Positions 11,001 through 20,310 of a stretch of 64,000 nucleotides of DNA are shown in pieces. The notes under the pieces are model-generated. The model saw nothing but the letters and a program-made list of their open reading frames with translations. It was not told the DNA's origin and did not search any database. The first letter of the stretch is position 1, and each line of letters starts with the position of its first letter. Position numbers and translations under genes: made by a program. Origin of the DNA: Macquaria australasica (lineage: Eukaryota > Chordata > Actinopteri > Centrarchiformes > Percichthyidae); contig SEMN01000179.1 of assembly GCA_005408345.1 (NCBI GenBank), positions 558,001 through 622,000 of the forward strand, written 5' to 3'.

Positions 11001-13052
11001 TCCAGCCTAAACCAAATAAGCATATTTCTCAAATGTTGAATTTTTCCATTGTCATGATGCTAACTTGTGGTCAGTGTTTTATAAACATTTGGTTTACAAC
11101 TTCAAAAGAATACAAACTAAAATGTGTCATGTTAAGACGCCAACCAAGCATATAACCAACATCTAACTCACAGATTATGATTTTGGCTCAGGCTTGAATA
11201 TTCTGAGTTCTTCACACAGACCCAGCCAATCAGGAGGCAGCTCCTATATTTACCCAGCATTCATCACTCCCTGGCATTTTGGCATTCCTCTGTTTCCAGA
11301 CACAACACACAATGGCACTGCAAACTGTGTTTCTCTGTGCCCCGAAACAAAACAGAGCACCACCCATGAACAACATTCAGGTGGAGTGGGAGCGGGGGTG
11401 GGGGGGTGATGGATGTGAGAGAGAGAGACAAAAATAGAGAGGGAGGGAGAGAGAGAGAGATAAGGAATGATTAAAGAGCTAGCCGGAGAACCAGACATGC
11501 TGAGTTGATCCAGCTAACTGTTCACTCATCAGTCTCCTAATGGTCTGGGGGGTGGGGGGGTGGGGGTAGTGCATTGTTTCAACATGGGTTCCCAGATGTT
11601 ACAAGATGGCCTGCCTCCCTCTATGCCTCTGTCCCTCTTTCTTCTTCCTTTCTTTCCCTTTTTCTCTACTCACTTTCCTTTTTTAAAATTCCCTTTCCTT
11701 CTTTGGAGAAAAACAAATCTTAAAACTGTTGACCACCAGCTATAGGGGATGTGTACCTTTAATTTCTGAGCACGGAAATCAAACTTTTGTGAATAACAGG
11801 CCAATAACTGTAAATGACATTCAGTCACATTATGTCAAGGGTACTTCTGCTGTCAGGCAGCTACTGTGGAGCTCATCAGCAAAATGTTTTCAGCATTTCT
11901 ATTGTGAATGCTAGGTTTTGATGTTGGTCATAATCACAGAGTAAACTAGGGCTGTCACAATCACATGATTTGTTCGAATTAATTTAAATGCAACCTACGT
12001 AGCTTATCCTAAAAATGACATTGTAACTGTGGTCACATCAGATTTCTTTGCTTATTTGCTTGCTTATTAACAGTCATGTAGGCAGAAATCTACATCTACA
12101 GGTTTCTACATCCTCTGTAGACTCAATCGACCAGAATGCAATGCAGCTACAAAATAAGGCGACGCAGTAGAGAGATGAAGACAGAAATCAGTGAGGTGCA
12201 AGTCATATTAGATTGATCAAAAATGAATATATAATATAATATCTTTATATAATATAATATACTTTTTTTCAATTGTACAAAGAGGGGGACTATAGAAAAG
12301 GAAGGAGAGAAGAGAGAAAACCAGATTGTGTACTCAAAGTAGTGGGCAGAGAGAATGAAAATGGGAAAGAAAACAGAATGAAGAGTAAAGGAAGTGGGAA
12401 CTGGAGATAAAAGGGGTCAGATTGTGGAGTACAAGGAAAACGAAAAAGAGAACATGAGAGAAGCAAACACATTCTCTTGAAACGCAGCTGCAACCCCAGC
12501 AAAACCTTTAACTGTTGTTCGTCCTCGCCAGAACTGAATTAACCATATGTGGCAAATTCCTGATGATTGAATAGGAAGGGCTTACAAACAAGCCAGCTCT
12601 TTTTGAGGGACTTCCCATCAGTTGTGCCCCCCCATTTGGCTTGATCTTGAACCCCACCCCCAACCTCCACCCTGAGACCGACATTTACATTTTAGGTGTT
12701 TAGCTGATGATAAAGTGATTTAAAATGAGTGCAGGTGAGAGGTTCAGTTTCTAAAGACAGGAACACACATTCTGCTTGTTGGACTGATTAGAGTTCTGAT
12801 TTGGGCATCATGACTAATGAGACCAAGTTGAATATTTCTCGGGAACTATTGCGGCAGAAGTTAGTCCACTCCAGTGTGGGCCAAATGCTGATCAAATCAC
12901 ACACTGTGTGGTATTAAAGAGTAGCTTAACACCAGGCTGAAAAGCAGTGTGTTGCTGAACGTCTTTTTCACTTGTGTTGGGTGTGGTCAGAAGTGTGCTT
13001 TGTCGCACATCAACAGGCATACTTTAAATTGTTGTTCACAAGGAGGGAGAAC
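11001..13052. other. noncoding DNA with purine-rich and G-rich tracts
   Basis: Holds G-runs (11393-11406 and 11546-11567), a (GA)n tract (about 11417-11461), AT-only stretches (12225-12262) and a purine-rich tract (12285-12460). No gene or named repeat recognised. Confidence 0.5.
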
Positions 13053-13117
13053 TATTTCAAGGCCATGTTTTACTACATCGAGGGCTCGAAATGCTACTGC
13101 GTGCACACGAGATACAA

Positions 13118-13205
13118 TTCATTACCATGTTTTGATTAATTCGTTACCACGTTTTAATTAATTCGTCACCATGTTTTGGTTAATTTGTTACCAAGTTTAG
13201 GTTAA
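13118..13205 (+). repeat. four tandem 22-bp units in the left foldback arm
   Basis: Units start at 13118, 13140, 13162 and 13184. Each follows TTCGTTACCACGTTTTGATTAA with small changes. The right arm has only one such unit, so the array expanded, or was lost, on one side only. Confidence 0.85.
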
Positions 13206-13308
13206 TTTGTGTGCACGTCTTAATCCAAGTATACCCGTGTGTAAAGATGCACACAACTCATTCAACACCACCGTTAGCTATCCCCTAAATACAAAAAGAG
13301 TATTTACG

Positions 13309-13550
13309 AACTGAGGTTTTTCAGTAAACTCGTATGTGTGCCACGTTACGCATACAAGTGCCTTACGCGCGCTCCTCCAGGAACAAGCGGTGCCCGTACA
13401 CCAAATACCAGATGCTCGAGCTGGAGAAGGAGTTCCTGTTAAACATGTACCTTAGATGAAAATGACGAAACAGAGCAAACAGAGAAACAGTGCGTAAGGC
13501 ACTTGTATGCGTAACGTTGCACACATGAGTTTGCCGAAAAACCTCAGTCC
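13309..13550. repeat. inner inverted repeat around the homeobox piece
   Basis: The left arm 13309-13368 (CTGAGGTTTTTCAGTAAACT, then ACGTTACGCATACAAGTGCC and TTACGC) is the reverse complement of 13492-13550, with about five differences and one single-base gap. The spacer of about 123 bases is the homeobox piece plus a short A-rich stretch. The better matching of the inner arms near the loop suggests a young or gene-converted hairpin. Confidence 0.85.
13334..13459 (+). pseudogene. truncated Hox9-type homeobox fragment
   Basis: An open frame of 41 codons from ATG at 13334 to TGA at 13457-13459. Residues 12-41 read ARSSRNKRCPYTKYQ, then MLELEKEFLLNMYLR. This is the N-terminal arm and helix 1 of a posterior Hox homeodomain. 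From memory, ARSSRKKRCPYTKYQ and LELEKEFLFNMYL are the HoxB9 versions, so about four residues differ. Arg5, Tyr8, Leu16 and Phe20 of the homeodomain are kept. The frame stops at about homeodomain residue 28, so helix 2 and the DNA-recognition helix 3 (WFQNRR) are missing and it cannot bind DNA as a homeodomain. The first 11 residues come from the inner inverted-repeat arm. GC content is clearly higher than in the flanks. Most likely a captured exon piece; there is no sign of expression. Confidence 0.75.
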
Positions 13551-13944
13551 GTTTTCTGACAACTTGCCAGACAATCATAGCTTATTCCAACCTTCTGCCC
13601 TGAAGGCATATTAGGGCTAGTTAAAAACAATGCAAATATTAGAGTAAAGGTCCACAGTTAATGCATGAACATGATTAATTTAGAATGTAAGAGAGCAAAC
13701 CCATAGACAATGGAGTTACTGAATGTTTTAGAAAAAAGAAAAAGCATATATAAACAGCTGGCACATAGCTCTTTTTTGTATTTAGGGGATAGCTAACGGT
13801 GTTGTTGAATGAGTTGTGTGCATGGTGGGTATACTTGGATTAAGACGTGTGCACGAATGAACCAAAACGTGGTAACGAATTGTATCTCGTGCGCACGCAA
13901 TAGCATTTCGAGCCCTCGATGTAGTAAAACGTGGCCTCGAAATA

Positions 13945-15124
13945 TTTTTTTTCTCTCTCTATGGCCACTCTGGGGCTCCGTAGAGAACGAATTAGTACAG
14001 GAGATCTAGACTGGTGACTGGCTGCCTGTCTAGCTAACGTGGTTGGCACTAAAAAAACAACCAGCCTTCTCCACCACATGGTCGCTCATGTGTTGAGAGC
14101 AGTGACTCAGTGTTTGTGCACTAATAGTTAGTTGCTCCTAAAAGAGTAAAACATAAGATGTAAGGAAATATTAGAAAATCCATGTCATATATTTAAAAGC
14201 ATAGGGTTGCTTCATTTTGACAGCAGGAAGACCATCAGACCACCACAGCCAGCAACACTAGCTAAAGTTAACATTAGTGTTTGAGCTTTTTGTTTGAACT
14301 GGCGATGTTACTTTTCAAAGTTAATAACTGTGAACTTGTTAAACTGACTTGAGGTTGATTCGTCACAGTATCCTGAGCATCAGAGCCACTTGCTAACTCA
14401 AGCCATGGGGGAGTGGACTGGCTGCAGTGCTGGTGGAGCAGCAGACGCTATGCCCAGAAAATCACAAACACAGTGAATATATGTTGTATTGTCCCATTAG
14501 GTAGCCAGTGTTACCCCCAATATACCCAACAAATGTTAACACACAGCACAAGCTGTGCTTTTTTTTCACTTTGCTCAATTAGCCCACTCAAACTGCCGAA
14601 CTTTAAATGAATAAATGAATGGAATATACAAGAATTCATATTCTTGAAGGATTGTACCTGTCCAGTTTGTCAGTACTTTAGCCTACACATTCAGTTGTTC
14701 AATGTATACTCCTTTCTGACTGTGGTGGAAGCAGTCAGTATGTGTGGGCTGTCTAATCTTTGTACATTTTAATAAACTTACAGTCTGTTCCCAGCACATG
14801 GACACTTAAACATGACAACTACTGGATAATCTTACGGTCTGTTCCCAGCATAAGGACACTTCAGTATGAAAACAACTGGAGAGAGATCAAACCAGAGATT
14901 CTTCAGTTGGGGGGTGGACATGCAGAGCCACTAGGCCACCAGCACATGCCCTTAACCTTTGGAATTTGTCCAAAACGCCATGATGAAAACCTCATTATCC
15001 CTTTCCTCTTCAGCCAATCCACCCATTTTGGGTTTAGGTCCTCAATCAAGAAAGCTATTGTTCTTTTCCCACCTGACTGCTAGAGATAGAGCACTGGGGA
15101 GGAAAACCAACTTGACACACTTAA
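13945..15124. other. noncoding DNA, nothing recognised
   Basis: No coding exon or named repeat seen. 14760-14890 contains two similar stretches (ACAGTCTGTTCCCAGCA and ACGGTCTGTTCCCAGCATAAGG, about 50 bases apart), a small local duplication. Confidence 0.5.
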
Positions 15125-15300
15125 AGCACTCCCTAATAGAGATGCTGAGTGAGTTTTCTCCATTGTTGCCAGCTTGTCGTATTAAGTGAAGCTGAACGAT
15201 TAGGACTTGTGCATATTGCTCTGTAATTGTGGCGTGTATTGTTAAAGCTGTAATTGCCCAATCAAAATCAGCTGCCATATGATTTCAAAGATGAGTAACT
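15125..15300. promoter_or_regulatory. candidate conserved noncoding element
   Basis: A repeat-free block with CTGTAATTGTGGC, GCTGTAATTGCCCAATCAAA and CAGCTGCCATATG. It combines homeodomain-like, CCAAT-like and E-box-like motifs in the style of vertebrate developmental enhancers. Only motif content supports this. Confidence 0.25.
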
Positions 15301-16698
15301 AACCCAAACAAGAGAGGCTGTCTTTATAGTGGAGTTACTAAGTATTGGTTTGTCATTAAACTGTCATTTTAAGTTTTTGTTTCTTTCCAAGTGGACTTGA
15401 TATGCCAGCAAGGTTATGCTTGTACAGTAGGCCAGCATTCAGGTGAATAACCTTGTCTTACTGCTTTATAGCTAAAAGAGAGATGTCCTTTGTCCATTTA
15501 CAAAGATGGAAAGGAAAATAAAAACACAGAGAATGGACTTTTCCAGGCAACCTGGCAACAAACCATTAAAAACATTTCCTCAAGTCCACCTCAAGGTTGG
15601 TTGAACTTCAAATGCTGACGAATGTATTCCTCGGTACAAAGCTATGATTGACATCTCATATAATTCTATCCTCACCCCTATTAAAATACCATAAGTGTTT
15701 TCGTTGAGTGTATATTGATGAGGTGAAGAGCGAGAGGAAGAGCAGGAGGAACATGTCATCTGAGACGGTTGACTCTCGGACTTAAAAACGTGCTGCCCAG
15801 CACAGATAATGTCTTCCAACTGTCTAATAATGGAGGAATCAACCTGCTTTGTAGAAGAAGAAATGGGAAATTGTGCCTTGTCCAAGCATTCAGCTAGATG
15901 TCACACCTTTTGCAAAGTTTCCCTGTTTCCACTTTCTTCTCATACCTGAACAATCTGTTTCAAATTAAGGCAATAGGTAAGAGAACAGAACTTTATGTGC
16001 TCTGTGTGTTTGTGTGTGTAGACATGCTGGACTTCCAGACAAGGAGAGGCAAAGAGAGAGGAGGGGGTGGGGGGTTGGATCTGTCGTTTCCAGGAAAATG
16101 TCCAGCTGTACAGTAAGGTTGAATGGGAAGTGTGTAGTTTGAAATCCTGGCACAGATTTGTCTCTAAATCCCAGCTGAAGGTAATTGTGTAATTGAACAT
16201 GATAAATGTCCTGGATATGCTCATGAATGTGTGTTGTGGTTGTCGTCGGGCATGTGTGTATTTGTCTGTGATTTTATGCTATGCCAGTGTGTAAGTGTGG
16301 GTGTTATTCCAAGCATGTCTACTAGGACAACCCACTGAGGAATTTTCCTTTCCTCGCATTTTTCTGGAGTAGTGTCACAACACACAGCTATCTAACTTGT
16401 TTCCTGCAAAAACTGCCTTTGGCAGATGTAAAGCAGTGACTGTTTTTAACATTAGCTTTATTCAGGTTGACTGAGTGACTGGTTGTGTCTTACAGTGTGA
16501 TGTCTTGTCAGTCATTTGTTTTTATGGGGGTTGCACTGTACAAGTCTTCCTCTGCTTGTATTTGCTCCATCTGACCTGGTGGGTTAGAACATTTTGGCAA
16601 TAGATGTTGAAAAGCAGGGAAGGAGCAAGTCAAAGGTGTTCCTGATTTTTTTTTAGCAGTAGCTTTGCAAGTGTTCATTGCTTGGTTTACTAAACTGA

Positions 16699-16729
<31 letters not shown>

Positions 16730-16822
16730 CATGCAAGTTTAAGCACGTCTTAATTTGACAAAATAAAATGTGAGGCTGAGTTTACTGCAGTTATCACAAG
16801 ACTAAGAGCTTAGAACTAAATG
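15301..16822. other. noncoding DNA with (GT)n microsatellite
   Basis: A (GT)n run lies at about 16700-16721. The rest is unassigned, with no convincing exon. Confidence 0.5.
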
Positions 16823-17116
16823 CATCAACATGCAGGCAGGTATAATGTTTATCATGTTCACCATGTTAGTTTAGCATTAGCATGCTAACATTTGCTATTT
16901 AGCACTAAACCCAAGTACAGCTGAGGCTGATGGGAATGTCATTATTTTTACAGGTATTTCGACGTTTAACCAAAGCAGTAGTAGTTCATTTTGACCTGAT
17001 GGTGGTGCTAGATAAAAAGTTAAGGGATCACCAAAGTTATTCATTCTGATGGGAAAAGGTATGTACAAAATTTTGTATAGATTAATCTCATAGTTGTTGA
17101 GATATTTCACCAACTG
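16823..17116 (+). repeat. dispersed repeat family R1, copy B
   Basis: Carries TTAGCATTAGCATGCTAAC, ACTAAACCCAAGTACAGCTG, TTTTGACCTGATGGTGGTGC, GGGATCACCAAAGTTATTC and GTTGTTGAGATATTTCACC in the same order as copies A and C. It is the best preserved copy of the 5' part and ends before the duplicated 3' modules seen in copy C. Confidence 0.75.
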
Positions 17117-17606
17117 TTGGAGTGGAGACATGCAACGGCGAGTGCCAGCATGTCATGAATGCTTCCTCTACATTACAGGGAGCATAAGCAGGTGTCGCAA
17201 CAGCAAGGTGTATCCGAAAAATCTGTTTCCACTGGCCATAAACACATCATCTCTTTGTCTATACACCAACTCCTCTACCTCAGGAAAGCGTAAAAATGTT
17301 TTGCAATATTTCAGCTTGTTTACAAAATTCTAGCATTTCCACTCAGGTTTTTCTGTGTGCAAAGATAAAATATGCATTGCACAAGCAATATTATGGAACT
17401 ATTTTACCTTAAAATAACAGCTTCAAAATCATTTTGATGGTACACTGACTTGTATAAGGGAGAATAGCACTTCTTTCATTCCCACTCTGCACCCCGAACG
17501 CCTGTTCATGCACTATGTAACTTGGGTAGAGTGAGTACGATCTCCCTCGAGTGTGTAACGCTTTACAGCATTATGTCACACATGGGTCTAGCTCAGTATT
17601 CTCAGT
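17117..17606. other. noncoding DNA, nothing recognised
   Basis: No gene seen. It may include the 5' part of the repeat whose peptide remnant begins at 17607. Confidence 0.4.
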
Positions 17607-17793
17607 ATGGACATCATGGCAGAGGTGAAAAGAGGACGTTGACTGAGGAAGCTAAGAAAGAAAAAGAGAGAGTGACAGGGCAAGAGGGCGGACAAGAGTA
17701 AATCCCGGACTGGCTTTTAGTCGTTGGCGAGAGCTTCACGAAATAAAAGGCTGCAAGACAGACACTGAGCTGGCCTTCTTGCTGTTGGACTAG
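17607..17793 (+). pseudogene. decayed repeat-encoded peptide (RWREL type)
   Basis: An in-frame stretch 17668-17793 reads ESDRARGRTRVNPGLAFSRW, then RELHEIKGCKTDTELAFLLL and D, and ends in TAG. Upstream, LTEEAKK is readable in another frame after ATG at 17607 or 17616, so one or two small indels have broken the frame. I recall the same type of peptide (basic start, RVN-G-AF-RWREL, K-D-ELA-FLLD) in many teleost repeat copies, where it seems to be part of a larger transposon-derived protein. I cannot name the family. Its repeated occurrence argues against a host gene. Confidence 0.5.
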
Positions 17794-18780
17794 TAAGTAA
17801 TATTAGCTGGCTTGCTATGTCTATAAGCCAAGTCAGCCCACCAAATCCAAATCCTTCAGCTTGTCAACAAATGTACGTGTACAGCTGTCCATGAGGGGGA
17901 ACTGCGCTCTGAAAACTGTAGGGGCACCAAGTCTCAAATAACCTATTGTCAAAACAAAATCTCCAATATAGCTATGCATAGTGAATAGTGCAAGAATCTT
18001 CAACATATCACTGTCTTACTGTACCTTTACATTAGTTACAAAACACCTGTTTTTCACCCTATTTCGAGCAGCCCATCATTATTTATTACATGCTGTATCA
18101 AGTCCAGTTGTAGCCTCTACCAATAGACCACCTATTCCTTTGTGAGCTCTTAGGGACCACCAGGCACAGTGAAGTATACTTGTCAGTCATCAGAATAAAC
18201 ACAGTTTCAGTTTTTTCCTCAAGCATCATGATGCAGGATGACAGGTGATCAAACCAGTCCAATCAAAAAGTTACCTGTCAGTCCATATGACTTCATGTTT
18301 TCATCTTATTCATAATTCACCTTTCACCTTATTCATAGTTCTCCCTTAACTAAATGGTAAAAGACGTTTGATTTTCCATTCAGATTATTGTAACAATCAC
18401 AAATTCCCTACTCAGTCATTTTACAGACATTCAGTCATCTCATCCACAGAAGACACCTGGAATCAATACAATGCATGACTGGCGATACATCACAACAGTG
18501 AAATTCAGTTAAATGGGTCCTAAGAACAATGATGAAGTGAAAAGTAAGACACTGGGCCATGGTGCCATGACAACCGCCAAACTGTCATACATGGATGTAT
18601 GGAGTTATTGAATGTGAGAAACAGCTAGACACAAACAATCCTGTTTGTCTTCCGACATGGTCTCCTGATTCTTATTAGTCTGGGGCACCAGGCTGAACAC
18701 ACACAACCACACACACACCCACCCACACACACACACACACACCACTTGAATACCTGGCTACACAATAAAAATACCCCCAA

Positions 18781-18818
<38 letters not shown>

Positions 18819-19115
18819 ATATTCTTGTCAGTACTTAGACACACACACTTACACACGAGGTACAAAAAGAAAGATGTCTTACATCTTACTACCACACACA
18901 CCTGCGTGTTAAAACGTTCCAGTGTCATGTATCATTGTATCTGTTTCTCAAATCAAACTCTCTTTATCTGTCTTATCTGCCTGCTTTAAGTGCGCTGCAA
19001 ATTTGACTTCACTTGGTCCTGACATACAAGCCACTTACAGAATACATGATTAACACATGAGAAAAAACAATGAGAAAGGACAAGAGAAAGCTTAACACAA
19101 CACATAAATTCAAAG
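17794..19115. other. noncoding DNA with CA/CT microsatellites
   Basis: (CA)-rich runs lie at about 18700-18741 and a (CT)n(CA)n compound repeat at about 18783-18820. No gene recognised. Confidence 0.55.
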
Positions 19116-19413
19116 CTAAAAGAGGCCCTCCAGTGATTTAGTATTGCACCTTCATCAATATTGAAACAGATCCTACATTTCCCATAATACAACTCAATAG
19201 AGTGTTTAGACCCTCACAAACTCGTAAACACCCATGTCTTTCAGTTTTTAACATAGGCTTTCTGTCAAAGGTCAAGCCGAGATAATTCAGATGACATCAC
19301 TGACATCATGTGGGGTTATTTTCTCAAACTTGACAAAGCTCTTCCAGAAGTAGTGCTCCTCATGACGAGTAAATTGACTTTGAGATGTAAAATCAGTGGA
19401 GTGCCCCTTTAAG
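19116..19413. mobile_element. MITE with TTAAAGG-type terminal inverted repeats
   Basis: The left end reads TAAAAGAGGCCCTCCAGTGA, then TTTAGTAT. The right end in reverse complement reads TTAAAGGGGCACTCCACTGA, then TTTTACAT. About 300 bp with no coding potential. The right flank keeps TTAA; the left is CTAA, a one-base change. Resembles TTAA-inserting non-autonomous elements. Confidence 0.6.
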
Positions 19414-20124
19414 AGTTGTGCAGTAGCACTGGCATCTTACTGTAGAAACAAATTAAGTAAATATCATGGTCAGTAATCTCAGTGGACACATTCATCACCC
19501 TGTGCAACACACCTTCCTCTCCCTGGTTCATTCTAATGAGAGTCCACCTCTAGACACAGAGTAATTAGAGAATTATGAAAGGCCGAGGTGACACTGACCT
19601 CATTACAGTGAGGAAGATCAAACTAACGACCCATGACTGATGAAGGCCTCCATGTCTTCCCGCCAGGGGATTCAGGGCTGTCTCTGGGTCTGAAGACCTA
19701 GACAGTGAAACAGAGGCAGAGAAGGAGAAATCGCCACAGCCAGCCGCCTACAGATGACATTATCCATGCTTTATAAATAAACCCTGCCCATTTGAGGTTT
19801 TAGCACCTGTCACATCCTGCAAGCAGCATGTCAGCCAGATAAGATGTATATTCATGTGTACACTTTGCCCATTTTAGATGCATTCTAAAAACACACTCAA
19901 AAGCAGAAAATGAAGCGCTATAGCCTCAAAACACACAACTGGAAGCTGAAATATTTCATTGATGTGGTTAGGTCAATTTTGACACTTTTCATATTGGAAC
20001 CATGAAATGAGAGATTGAAATCACATGACAAGTCTCTCACTGCTGGTCTGTCCTACCCCAAAGCACAGTTGAACACCTATCGTGGATGTATGTCAGATTA
20101 ATGGAATAGTTCACCATTTTGGGA
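19414..20124. other. noncoding DNA, nothing certain
   Basis: 19480-19690 is repeat-free with GAGTAATTAGAGAATTATG and could be conserved noncoding DNA. No gene seen. Confidence 0.4.
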
Positions 20125-20310
20125 AACATACTTCAGATCACAAGTTAGATCAGAAAGTCCCTGTCAATCTCTCGTCTGTAGTATGTTAAGTACAGAGCTG
20201 GATCAGTGTTTAGCTTAGCACAAAGACTGGAGGCAAGGGGAAACAGCTAGCCTGGCTGTGTCCAGAGTTAAAAGAAACAGCTACCAACACCTCTAAAGCT
20301 AAAAAATGAA
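20125..20310 (+). repeat. dispersed repeat family R2, third copy
   Basis: AATAGTTCACCATTTTGGGA, TGTTTAGCTTAGCACAAAG, GGAAACAGCTAGCCTGGCTG and CACCTCTAAAGCTAAA match the order in 9510-9705 and extend it at the 5' side. Confidence 0.7.

Larger units (their letters stand above)
13053..13944. mobile_element. nested inverted-repeat (foldback) element carrying a Hox9-type homeobox piece
   Basis: Outer arms: 13055-13300 reads ATTTCAAGGCCATGTTTTAC, ATCGAGGGCTCGAAATGCTA and so on to CCGTTAGCTATCCCCTAAAT. The reverse complement of 13769-13942 gives the same series with few differences. Inner arms are 13309-13368 and 13492-13550. The loop of the inner pair holds a homeobox fragment. A TA dinucleotide stands at each outer end (13053-13054 and 13943-13944), as a TA target duplication would leave, but AT-rich flanks make this weak. 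I recognise no transposase inside. It could be a non-autonomous DNA transposon or foldback element that captured host exon DNA, or a rearrangement product. The inverted arms are plain in the sequence; the mobile nature is inferred. Confidence 0.65.

Noticed and set aside
13372..13460. An intact Hox gene or Hox cluster in the window
   Set aside because: Only about 30 homeodomain codons are present. There is no helix 3, no first exon and no neighbouring Hox sequence.
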